Shown: positions 49,829-57,639 of the stretch, in pieces | Layout: the number at the start of each line of letters is the position of its first letter | How positions within the stretch are numbered: the stretch's first letter is position 1 | Translations under genes and position numbers: made by a program | Source: CAVYXK01 sp963708245 | Lineage (GTDB): Bacteria; Pseudomonadota; Alphaproteobacteria; Acetobacterales; Acetobacteraceae | Reading direction: 5' to 3' | DNA: 64,000 bases | Assembly (NCBI GenBank): GCA_963708245.1 | Contig: OY970201.1 | Coordinates: 1,798,001-1,862,000, forward strand | Notes under the pieces: generated by a model | Told to the model about the DNA's origin: nothing | The model's database searches: none | Seen by the model: only the letters and a program-made list of their open reading frames with translations

Positions 49829-51028
49829 TCAGGTCCTCCCGTGACGGTGAGCCGTCCCATGGTGCGAATGGTCGTGCTGCGCATAGTGCTGGCGCAGCAG
49901 GTCCTTGCCGTAATCGTTGCCGTTTGGCGTGCGCACCACCGTGTGGATGTGGTCACGTGAGGGCGTGTCGTTGTCATAAACGATGCCCGACTGGTGATCG
50001 AACTCGACGAGGATGACCGGGCTCAGGATACGGTAGTAGAAGGGGCTCGTGTCGTCGAATGGGCCAATCCAGGCGAAATGCGTCTCACTCAGGTGGCGCT
50101 TCGCCTCGGCATAGCGGATTTCGGCATGTCCAGGCCGTAGGCGACCGGTATAGACCGCAAGCAGCGCCTCGAGTCGCTCGCGCCCCTCTGGCGGCAGTTC
50201 GTCATACCGGACCCCGGCGACCTCGATCCGCCGGTTGTCGGAAAATGCGGCTGTCAGCAACTCCGACGGGAGATCATTCCCGATTGTGGCACGCTGGCGT
50301 TCGTCCACGGACAGCGAGTGCATCAAGGCATGGCCTTGCTCCTCTTCCTCGGCGAAGACACGCGTTCCCGCGTATTTGCCGAACCGAGCGAGCACCGGCT
50401 CCGAGCCCATGAAGCTGGGCGTCAGCACGAGCTGATCGCCGAGAACGAAGCAGTTGATGTTGAGATGGTGACCGTCGATCTGCCAGCCCCAGGGTTCGTT
50501 CGGCGACGGGTTGCCGAAAATACTCACCCAGTAGAACCACTCGCTGTATTCTTCGGGTTTCCCGGTGATTTCGAGTGCGTGCTCGTTGAGCTTCATGATA
50601 TCGCGAGCACTGTGGTACCCAGCACTGCTCATGCTTTCCCGCAGCAAGCCAAGCGCCGCCTCGCGATGATCGTGGCCAAGATCGGCAAGGCAGACGCCGT
50701 GACGCATTAGCCAGGGATGGATGTTCGACCACATCCGCCACGCCTCGTCGCCGATCGCGAATGACGCCGCCTTGCGTTGTTCCGGAGTGAGCGCCGCGAG
50801 GAAGGACCGCGCGGCTTCGACCACGGGCACGAGTGAGACACCGGTCTTCTCTATCGTGAAGAGTCCCGGCACGACCTCCCCGCCTCTGGCAATCCCGCGG
50901 AAGGGCTCGGCAAGGCCTGCATTGGCCCGGTCGAGCATAGGCTTCAGCCGAGGAGGCAGCTCGAATGGACGGACTGCCGGCGTCGGCGCCCTCTGCCGTA
51001 AACCGAAGCGCGCGGACTCTCCTGCCAT
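49829..51028 (-). CDS. DUF3500 family protein
   Basis: This 399-residue protein resembles the DUF3500 family: FLAALTPEQRKAASFAIGDE, RDIMKLNEHALEITGKP, the signature WGWQIDGHHLNINCFVLGD, VLTPSFMGSEP and HFAWIGPFDDTSPFYYRI. The histidine-rich segment and C-terminal DHDHSHHGTAHRH-like tail could bind metal. The end reads VILVEFDHQSGIVYDNDTPS and DHIHTVVRTPNGNDYG. Its reaction is unknown. It lies on the same strand as the Rieske-like chimera, 81 bases downstream of it, which hints at a shared degradation function. Confidence 0.85.
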   Translation of the reverse strand: MAGESARFGLRQRAPTPAVRPFELPPRLKPMLDRANAGLAEPFRGIARGGEVVPGLFTIEKTGVSLVPVVEAARSFLAALTPEQRKAASFAIGDEAWRMWSNIHPWLMRHGVCLADLGHDHREAALGLLRESMSSAGYHSARDIMKLNEHALEITGKPEEYSEWFYWVSIFGNPSPNEPWGWQIDGHHLNINCFVLGDQLVLTPSFMGSEPVLARFGKYAGTRVFAEEEEQGHALMHSLSVDERQRATIGNDLPSELLTAAFSDNRRIEVAGVRYDELPPEGRERLEALLAVYTGRLRPGHAEIRYAEAKRHLSETHFAWIGPFDDTSPFYYRILSPVILVEFDHQSGIVYDNDTPSRDHIHTVVRTPNGNDYGKDLLRQHYAQHDHSHHGTAHRHGRT

Positions 51029-51109
51029 GCTCGGGTCCTCCTTGTGGTACGTCTCGGTGAACTAAGCGCTATCCAACACTTGTCGAATCTTCATCGCCCG
51101 CATGGTAGC

Positions 51110-51613
51110 TCAAATCGGATACACCAACGATATCGGGACGACCGTGGAATCGTGGATACACAATCGCTCAGCAAAACGCAACACACCGCCGTCATCGACC
51201 ACACGATCCTGGTAGTGGCCGCACAGAAACAGTTCGCTCGGCTGATCTTGCATAGTCTGAAACAGTGCGAAATTCGCAGTCAGATGCAGGCCCTCATCGT
51301 CGATCGCGCTGCGGTGCGCGCAGCGGTTGACGAGGACGTTGATCGCGCCGTCCCCATCGCGGACGGCAACAACATCCCGCGTGCCCAACCGGCTGCGCTT
51401 GAAGTCGCCGGGATTGGGAATTTCCGCTTCGAGGCAGACATACAGCCAGTGGTTGGCGCCAAACACGCGTTCGTTCTCGCGGGCAAAAATCTCCGGGTCG
51501 GTATAGACCCAGTTCGGAACGCCAAGATCCGCTGTCAGGCCAGGCACGTGCCGCCGGTAGCGGCGAAGGTCGCGGTCGGAGTTGGTTTCCTCCGATTGCA
51601 GCCGGCGTTTCAT
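51110..51613 (-). pseudogene. Chimeric remnant: Rieske dioxygenase alpha N-terminus fused to beta-subunit C-terminus
   Basis: The first ~95 residues (WVYTDPEIFARENERVFG, HWLYVCLEAEIPNPGDF, VAVRDGDGAINVLVNRCAH) match a ring-hydroxylating dioxygenase alpha subunit up to the first CxH of the Rieske site. The frame then runs directly into LHLTANFALFQTMQDQ, CGHYQDRVVDDGGVLRFAERL and SLVYPI, which is the C-terminus of a dioxygenase beta subunit. The second Cys-His pair of the Rieske cluster and the whole iron domain are missing. The fusion is in frame. A start at 51613 or TTG 51643 is possible. It cannot be an active dioxygenase. Confidence 0.65.
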
Positions 51614-51950
51614 CTCCCATGACAGATCCTTCTTGCGGGTCAAAGGTCGCTTTTCGCGGGCCGCGAACCTGAGTTCCGAGATCCCCCGAATGAAATCGGG
51701 CCGTCGCGAGGCAACGTAGCCCCGGGTCAGTTATTCCGCAACGCTTAAGCTATCCTCCAAGCGTGGGTTGCATGGGCCGACGACACGTACCCGCCCAGGC
51801 GTCAGTGTTGAGCCTCCGGGTCTCCAGATAGCCCCGATCCTACCAGCGCACCCAAAATCGTGGCCCGCACTCAGGCCTATGATTTTGGCGTCCGGATTGA
51901 CCTTGGCGACAGACACAAGCAGGCTGAGATCGACAGAACGGAGACACGCC

Positions 51951-53261
51951 ATGGACGGCGCGGCTGTACCTGTTGATACCACCTTCTGGACGCGTGCACG
52001 ACGGCACATGCTCAATTTCGGAGGCAGCTTCGTACCGTTTGTGCCGGCGCGTGCCGAGGGCAGCTTCGTCTTCGATACCGCCGGACGGCGGGTATTGGAT
52101 TTCACCTCCGGGCAGATGAGTGCGATCCTCGGCCATTGCCATCCAGAGATTGTCGAGGCGATATGCGACGCTGCCGGACGGCTCGATCACCTGTTTTCTT
52201 CAATGCTCAGCCCGCCGGTGGTCGATCTCGCCGAGGCACTTGCGAGCCTGGTGCCTGCCCTGCCCAAGGTCATGCTGCTGTCCACCGGCGGCGAGGCGAA
52301 CGAGGCGGCGATCAAGATCGCCAAACTGGTGACCGGAGGATGGGAGGTCGTTGGCTTCGCGCAGTCCTGGCATGGCATGACAGGTGGCGCGGCTGCCGCG
52401 ACCTATAAGGCCGGACGGCGCGGCTACGGACCCGCGGCCGCCGGCTCCTTGGCGATTCCGGCACCCAATGCCTTTCGCCCACGCTTTCCCGGTGTCTCCT
52501 GGCAAACCGAGCTGGACGACGCGTTCTCGCTAATCGACCGGCAGAGCACTGGCAACCTCGCGGCGTTTATCGCCGAACCGATCCTGTCCTCGGGCGGGGT
52601 CATCGAGTTGCCACCGGGCTATCTGCGCGCGCTCAAGGGCAAATGCGAAGAGCGGGGCATGAAACTGATCCTGGACGAAGCGCAGACCGGACTTGGCCGC
52701 ACCGGACTGATGTTCGCCTTCGAGCGCGACGGCATCGTGCCGGACCTGCTGGTTCTGTCGAAGACCTTGGGCGCCGGGCTGCCGCTGTCAGCGGTGATGA
52801 CCAGCGCGGCCATCAGCGACGCCTGCGATGCTCGCGATTTCCTATTCTACACCACGCACGTCAACGATCCGCTGCCCGCATCCGTCGGGCTGAAGGTGCT
52901 GGAGATCGTGGTGCGCGATGGACTTGCGGCACGCGCGGCGGCGATGGGATCACGGTTGAAGAATGGCCTCTGTTCCTTGCAGGCGCGTTACCCCTGGATC
53001 GGTGACGTACGCGGACGTGGCCTGCTGCTTGGGCTGGAGTTCGTGGATGAGGATGCCGGCCAGAGGCGGACCGCGGCCAAGCTGTCGGATGCCGTGACGG
53101 ATCGGGCGCTGGCACTCGGATTGAGCGCAAACATCGTGCGCGGCGGTGCCTCCGGCGGGGTGATGCGCATCGCCCCGCCGCTGACCGTCACTCAGGACGA
53201 AATCGATCTCGGCCTGGAACTGCTTGGACGAGCAATGCAAGAGGTCGCCGCCGGGACGTGA
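51951..53261 (+). CDS. dgdA: 2,2-dialkylglycine decarboxylase
   Basis: This 436-residue class III PLP aminotransferase closely follows the Burkholderia cepacia DgdA pattern: LNFGGSFVPFVPARAEGSF, FTSGQMSAILGHCHPEIV, FAQSWHGMTGGAAAATY, DRQSTGNLAAFIAEP and LILDEAQTGLGRTG. The PLP lysine is Lys271 in SKTLGAG, with Asp242 at the pyridine nitrogen; Gln55, Trp140 and Met143 line the dual-reaction site. It decarboxylates 2,2-dialkylglycines such as 2-aminoisobutyrate and transfers the amino group to pyruvate. ATG 51951 follows GGAG. The 337 bases to the divergent chimera contain no recognisable gene. Confidence 0.88.
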   Translation: MDGAAVPVDTTFWTRARRHMLNFGGSFVPFVPARAEGSFVFDTAGRRVLDFTSGQMSAILGHCHPEIVEAICDAAGRLDHLFSSMLSPPVVDLAEALASLVPALPKVMLLSTGGEANEAAIKIAKLVTGGWEVVGFAQSWHGMTGGAAAATYKAGRRGYGPAAAGSLAIPAPNAFRPRFPGVSWQTELDDAFSLIDRQSTGNLAAFIAEPILSSGGVIELPPGYLRALKGKCEERGMKLILDEAQTGLGRTGLMFAFERDGIVPDLLVLSKTLGAGLPLSAVMTSAAISDACDARDFLFYTTHVNDPLPASVGLKVLEIVVRDGLAARAAAMGSRLKNGLCSLQARYPWIGDVRGRGLLLGLEFVDEDAGQRRTAAKLSDAVTDRALALGLSANIVRGGASGGVMRIAPPLTVTQDEIDLGLELLGRAMQEVAAGT

Positions 53262-53333
53262 CAGCAGCTTGCCGACGACTACTACCGCGACTGTCCGCTT
53301 GATTGCGTCTGTTCCGCCACTTGGAGCTGAACC

Positions 53334-55001
53334 GTGGAGACAATCGATCCAATCACATTGGAAGTCGTTCGCAATAAGCTCGACGGCGTCGCCAACGAGA
53401 TGCAGCTCACGCTGGTGCGCAGCGCCTTCTCGGCGATCGTGAAAGAAGGGCTCGACGCCTCCGCCGCGCTGTTCACCCTGCAGGGCGAGACCCTGGCACA
53501 AGCGCTGGCGGTGCCGATCCATCTCGGCGCGCTGACCCCTATGGTCGGGCGGCTGATCGCGACTGTGCGGCCGGCGGACATGCACGAAGGCGATGTCTGG
53601 ATCCTGAACGACACGTACCTGGGTGGCACGCATTTGCCGGACATCGCGCTGATGATGCCGGTCTTTGCCGACGGTAAGCCGCTGGCGATCAGCGCCGCGA
53701 TGACGCACCACCAGGATGTGGGCGGCATGGCACCTGGCTCCACGCCGACCAATGCGACCGAGATTTTCCAAGAGGGCATCCGGATCCCGCTGTTGAAGTT
53801 CCGGGACCGCGGCGTGGCGAACGAGACGCTGCTTACGCTGCTGCGGCGGAATGTGCGGTTGCCGGACGTGCTGATGGGCGATCTCGAGGCCCAGTTCGCC
53901 GCCTGTACCACCGGTGCGCGCCGGCTGCACGCGTTGGCCGGGAGCTACGGGCGCACCGAACTGCTGGGTATGATCGATGCGCTGCTAGACCGGTCCGAGG
54001 CGATGACCCGCCAGGCACTACGTTCTTTGCCGGCCGGGACCTATCGCTACACCGATTATCTCGACAATGACGGGATCGATCTCACGCAGCGTGTGCGGAT
54101 CGGGGTGGCGGTAACCATCGCCGATGGCGAGATGCGCTGCGACTTCGCCGGTACCTCCGGACAAGTGCGCGGCCCGTTCAACTGCGTGCCGTCCGGTCCT
54201 TATGCCGCCGCCTGCTTTGCTTTGCGGGCGGTCACCGACCCCGAGGGCCGCATCCCGAACAACGGCGGCTGCTTCCGCCCGATTGCGCTCGATTTGCCGG
54301 AGGCGAGCTTGGTCAATCCGCGCGAACCGGCGCCCACCGGGTGTCGCACGTCCACCATCAAACGCATCACCGGCTGCATCCTGGGCGCGCTTCGCCAGGC
54401 TGCCCCGGACCGCGTCCCGGCGGATTCCGGCAGCGAGATCGTCATCTTGCATTTCGGCGGCGAGCGGGCCGACGGACGGCGCTATGTCACCTCGCAGCTC
54501 CTGGTCGCCGGCAGCGGCGCCGGGCCGGCCGGCGACGGCGTGGACGTGATCGAAACGGATGCCAGCAATTGCCTGAACGTGCCCGCCGAAGCGCTGATGA
54601 TGGAGGCGCCGATCCGCGTGCACCGCGCCGCGCTGGCCCGCGATTCAGGTGGGCCGGGCCGGTTCCGCGGCGGCCTTGGCGGCATATGGGAATACGAGCT
54701 GCTGGAGGGAGAAGCGACCGTCACGTATCGCGGTGAGCGGCATTTTTGCGCGGCTGCGGGTACGGCGGGTGGTCTGCCGGGTGCTTGCGCCCGAGCGACG
54801 ATCCGTCGCACGGACGGGACCGAGGAGATGGTGCCGTCGAAGATCGTCGCGCGTCTGCACGCGGGCGATCGGCTGATCGTGGCAACCGCCGGTGGCGGGG
54901 GGTATGGCAGCCCTGCCGAGCGCGAGCGCCGGCAGGTGCTCAATGATATCGCCGATGGCAAGATCGGCGCGGATTCCGCATCTCGCCTTTACCCGGCGTG
55001 A
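53334..55001 (+). CDS. hyuB: Hydantoinase B/oxoprolinase-family protein
   Basis: This 555-residue protein is the HyuB subunit type. It starts DPITLEVVRNKLDGVANEM and has EGDVWILNDTYLGGTHLPD (metal-site Asp/His), AAMTHHQDVGGMAPGS, CDFAGTSGQVRGPFNCV, a GCRTSTIKRITG stretch, and a C-terminal GGLGGIWEYELLEGEA and TAGGGGYGSP. HyuA and HyuB together hydrolyse hydantoins, 5-oxoproline or related lactams in an ATP-dependent reaction, but no hyuA is in the window. The start is GTG 53334. Its last 13 bases overlap the convergent nitronate monooxygenase gene. Confidence 0.88.
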   Translation: METIDPITLEVVRNKLDGVANEMQLTLVRSAFSAIVKEGLDASAALFTLQGETLAQALAVPIHLGALTPMVGRLIATVRPADMHEGDVWILNDTYLGGTHLPDIALMMPVFADGKPLAISAAMTHHQDVGGMAPGSTPTNATEIFQEGIRIPLLKFRDRGVANETLLTLLRRNVRLPDVLMGDLEAQFAACTTGARRLHALAGSYGRTELLGMIDALLDRSEAMTRQALRSLPAGTYRYTDYLDNDGIDLTQRVRIGVAVTIADGEMRCDFAGTSGQVRGPFNCVPSGPYAAACFALRAVTDPEGRIPNNGGCFRPIALDLPEASLVNPREPAPTGCRTSTIKRITGCILGALRQAAPDRVPADSGSEIVILHFGGERADGRRYVTSQLLVAGSGAGPAGDGVDVIETDASNCLNVPAEALMMEAPIRVHRAALARDSGGPGRFRGGLGGIWEYELLEGEATVTYRGERHFCAAAGTAGGLPGACARATIRRTDGTEEMVPSKIVARLHAGDRLIVATAGGGGYGSPAERERRQVLNDIADGKIGADSASRLYPA

Positions 55002-56077
55002 TCGCGGCCCACTCCTGGGTTAAGCCGGGCTAGGTGCTCTTCCACCTCGGCGATCAAGGTGCGGACAAGATCGGCTGCCGGCATCTCGCGCGAGAGCGGG
55101 GCGGCTTGGCCGGCCAGCAGGCCCAGATAGTCGGTCGAGCCGCCGGCCTGCTGTAACGGGGCGATCAGCGTCCTCTGGGCGGGGAAGGGCGCCACCAGGT
55201 CTTCGGCGTCTCGCAGCTCTTCGGTGAAGCGGGTGCGTATGACGCGATTGGGCCGGCCGGAGAACAGGCGGGTGAGCCGCGTCCCATCGTCGCTGGCGGC
55301 GGCGAGGGCGTTGCGATGGGCGGAATCCACGCTTGCCTCCGGGCAGCGCAGGAAAGCCGTGCCAAGCTGAACGCCGCTGGCGCCAAGCACCAAGGCGGCG
55401 AGGATCCCCCGCCCGTCGGAGATGCCGCCGGCTGCCACCACTGGGACGCGGACGGCACGGACGACCTGCGGCAGCAGCGCGAATAGCCCCACTTGGCTTG
55501 ATGGATCGGCGCCGAGGAAAGTGCCCCGATGGCCGCCCGCTTCGAAGCCTTGTGCGATCACTGCGTCCACACCGTGCGCTTCCAGCCAAAGCGCCTCGGC
55601 GACGGTGGTGGCGCTGCACAGGACGAAGGCGCCGGTTTCCTTAACGGCATGAAACAGATCCGGTGGCGGCAGGCCGAAATGAAAACTGACGACCTCTGGA
55701 CGGTGGCGGCGGATCAGATCGAGATGCGCCGGACCGAAGCTGGGGAAAGGCAGACTGGGAAGCGGCACCTCGCCGAGGCCGTTGGCGGCGTAATAGAGCT
55801 GCAGCCGCGCCCGCATTTCGGTGCCGGTACCGGCGAGGTTTTCGGGATCGGGGTGGCAGAAGAAATTGACATTTAAGCTGCGGTTGGAGAGGGCTTTGAA
55901 AGCGACGATCTGCTGGTCGGCCGCCTCGATTGGGCTCGTAGCGAGGCCGAGCGAACCGAGGCCGCCTGCATTGCTAACCGCCGCGGCGAGCTGCGGCGTC
56001 GTCGAGCCGGCCATCGGCGCCTGAATGATCAGGCGTTCCACGCCGAGCCTGTCGCACAAGGCGTTCCGTGGCCACAT
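54989..56077 (-). CDS. Nitronate monooxygenase (2-nitropropane dioxygenase family)
   Basis: This 362-residue FMN-dependent TIM-barrel protein starts LIIQAPMAGSTTPQLAAAVS, the class I nitronate monooxygenase N-terminus. It has GGLGSLGLATSPIEAA, FCHPDPENLAGTGTE, VISFHFGLP-like VVSFHFGLPP, IAQGFEAGGHRGTF (FMN phosphate site and catalytic His) and VVAAGGISDGRGILAALVLG, ending with GVQLGTAFLRCPEA. It would oxidise alkyl nitronates or propionate-3-nitronate. Convergent with hyuB, overlapping by 13 bases. Intact by length. Confidence 0.9.
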   Translation of the reverse strand: MWPRNALCDRLGVERLIIQAPMAGSTTPQLAAAVSNAGGLGSLGLATSPIEAADQQIVAFKALSNRSLNVNFFCHPDPENLAGTGTEMRARLQLYYAANGLGEVPLPSLPFPSFGPAHLDLIRRHRPEVVSFHFGLPPPDLFHAVKETGAFVLCSATTVAEALWLEAHGVDAVIAQGFEAGGHRGTFLGADPSSQVGLFALLPQVVRAVRVPVVAAGGISDGRGILAALVLGASGVQLGTAFLRCPEASVDSAHRNALAAASDDGTRLTRLFSGRPNRVIRTRFTEELRDAEDLVAPFPAQRTLIAPLQQAGGSTDYLGLLAGQAAPLSREMPAADLVRTLIAEVEEHLARLNPGVGRDHAG

Positions 56078-56563
56078 GGGCCGCCCTCCCCGCGTTATGA
56101 CACCCTTAGGGTCCGCCGAGAAACAAACGAATCGTCTTTTGGAGCCCGGTCGTCCAATACATCAGTGCCCGCGCGGGCAGCGCCATACATGATTTTCCTT
56201 TCTGCTAGCAGCAGAGCCGTGGATGGCCGGGCCAAGCCCACGGCTGTCCGGTTTAATTAATTCCGCCGACCGCGGGCGCAGCCATTGATTTTCCTCGCTC
56301 GGCAAGCAGTCGTTTCTGCGGGACCGGAGAAAGTCGTGGATGGCCGGCCCGCGGGCCATGACGTGGGAAGGCCGGCCGAGGCTGGCCGCGACGTAGGGAA
56401 AGGAGGCGGCGTGACGACTCGCCGGAGTGGCGCCGAATCGGGACGGCGGGGCTGGCCATGGGCCGGCCCCGTGCGTGCTTGTGTGTGGGTCCATGGTGCC
56501 TCAACTGGCACGGCCCCCTCCCCCAACCCCCTCCCGCAAGGGGAGGGGCCACTGGCTCACTCG
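56078..56563. repeat. Repeat-rich intergenic stretch
   Basis: About 490 bases without a credible gene. It contains several ggatggccggg-type elements (near 56221 and 56339), a ccctcccgcaaggggagggg hairpin near 56530, and a block at 56239-56297 (cacggctgtccggtt, then attgattttcctcg) that recurs in the same orientation at 57390-57445. The two blocks flank the unknown gene at 56564-57289. These look like host intergenic repeats and possibly footprints of past insertions. Confidence 0.5.
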
Positions 56564-57289
56564 CTACGGTGGGCCGGTGCAGGCGGGAGTTGGGGATTGT
56601 GGAGACGGCACCGGCCATGCGGGAAACGTGATGATGGGCTGGCCGGCAATGGGAATGGGAATGAATTTGGGGCTGCCGCTGGGGCTGCCAGCGGGATCGG
56701 CAGAGCGCCGCTTGCCCCGGCGCCCGAACAGAAGAGTGACGAGACTGCCGCCGTACTCGATGATCTCGCGGCGCAGCTCGTCCCACGTTGCAGAATCCAT
56801 CTGCCCGGGCACGATGCCGAGATCGAGGCAGATGTCGACGAGGACGGCGCCGATCGGGCGGCGGCGGTCCTTGGCGAGGATTTCCTCGGGGGTGGGCAGG
56901 CGGGCGAGGCACGGAGCCTCGGCCGGGGCGGCCGGCTTGGCGGCGCTCGGCTTGCGTTGGGACGGCAGGCGGATGGCCGTAGGCTTCAGGTCCTGACCGC
57001 GGGCGGCGCGCCGGCTGAGCCTGGCTTCGAGCGCGGCGGCGCGGAGCAGACCGCGGGCGATACGGGCGAGGATCAGCGCGAGATCGCCGGTACCGAAGAT
57101 TGTGGCGAGGAAGGCGAAGCAGGGGAGGACATGCGGGTCAGCCGCGTGCCGGCGCAGCGTGTCGGCGAGATTCTGGCCGTAGGCGATGAGCGTGCGGACG
57201 AGGCCGAGGACCTGGCCGATGCGAGGCGGCACAGCCCGATCGGGATCGGGTTGGACGGCGGCGGCCGGGGCGGTGGCGGCGTCGAACAT
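56564..57289 (-). CDS. Protein of unknown function
   Basis: This 241-residue protein is not recognised. From ATG 57289 (MFDAATAPAAAV) it has an amphipathic helical region (RIGQVLGLVRTLIAYGQNLA), a hydrophobic helix (CFAFLATIFGTGDLALILARI) and a basic-hydrophobic segment. A Pro/Lys-rich linker leads to a second domain (RRPIGAVLVDICLDLGI, TWDELRREIIEYGGSLVTLL) and a Pro-rich tail. One weak membrane association is possible. The frame extends to 57325. It lies between two copies of a repeat block, which could mean transfer as a cassette or simply host repeats. I do not assign a function. Confidence 0.55.
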   Translation of the reverse strand: MFDAATAPAAAVQPDPDRAVPPRIGQVLGLVRTLIAYGQNLADTLRRHAADPHVLPCFAFLATIFGTGDLALILARIARGLLRAAALEARLSRRAARGQDLKPTAIRLPSQRKPSAAKPAAPAEAPCLARLPTPEEILAKDRRRPIGAVLVDICLDLGIVPGQMDSATWDELRREIIEYGGSLVTLLFGRRGKRRSADPAGSPSGSPKFIPIPIAGQPIITFPAWPVPSPQSPTPACTGPP

Positions 57290-57389
57290 GAACGAAACAA
57301 GAACATAAAACGCGGGCGATGTCAAGGAATATTTTCAGGGGCGTGCCGACGTGCGGTGGACCGCGGTGCGTGAGGCGGACGCACTTGAC

Positions 57390-57445
57390 CACGGCTGTCC
57401 GGTTGAATTTTTCACTGGACGAGGCGTACCCCTTGATTTTCCTCG
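57390..57445 (+). repeat. Second copy of the 56239-56297 block
   Basis: The sequence cacggctgtccggtt (57390-57404) followed about 28 bases later by ttgattttcctcg (57433-57445) repeats the order seen at 56239-56297. Both copies are in the same orientation, one on each side of the unknown 241-residue gene. Middle portions differ. The stretch from 57290 to the intron 3' end holds nothing else I recognise. Confidence 0.5.
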
Positions 57446-57639
57446 ACCGCCAAAGCGGCCGCCGTCGGCCGAGAGATAGGCACAGGATTTGCGCGCATTC
57501 GCTGGGTTGGCTTTGTATCGCTGGCCGGTCAACGAGTCCGTCATCGTCTGTCGGCAGCATTGGAAAAGAGAGATTCTAAAACGCAGATTTAATACGAGCG
57601 GACCTGTCCAATGACTGGTCTCGGTAGAGTCGAGGTGTG

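Noticed and set aside
51731..52105. Minus-strand frame in the dgdA upstream region
   Set aside because: It overlaps the start of dgdA on the opposite strand and resembles no known protein; its intergenic part is too short to judge.
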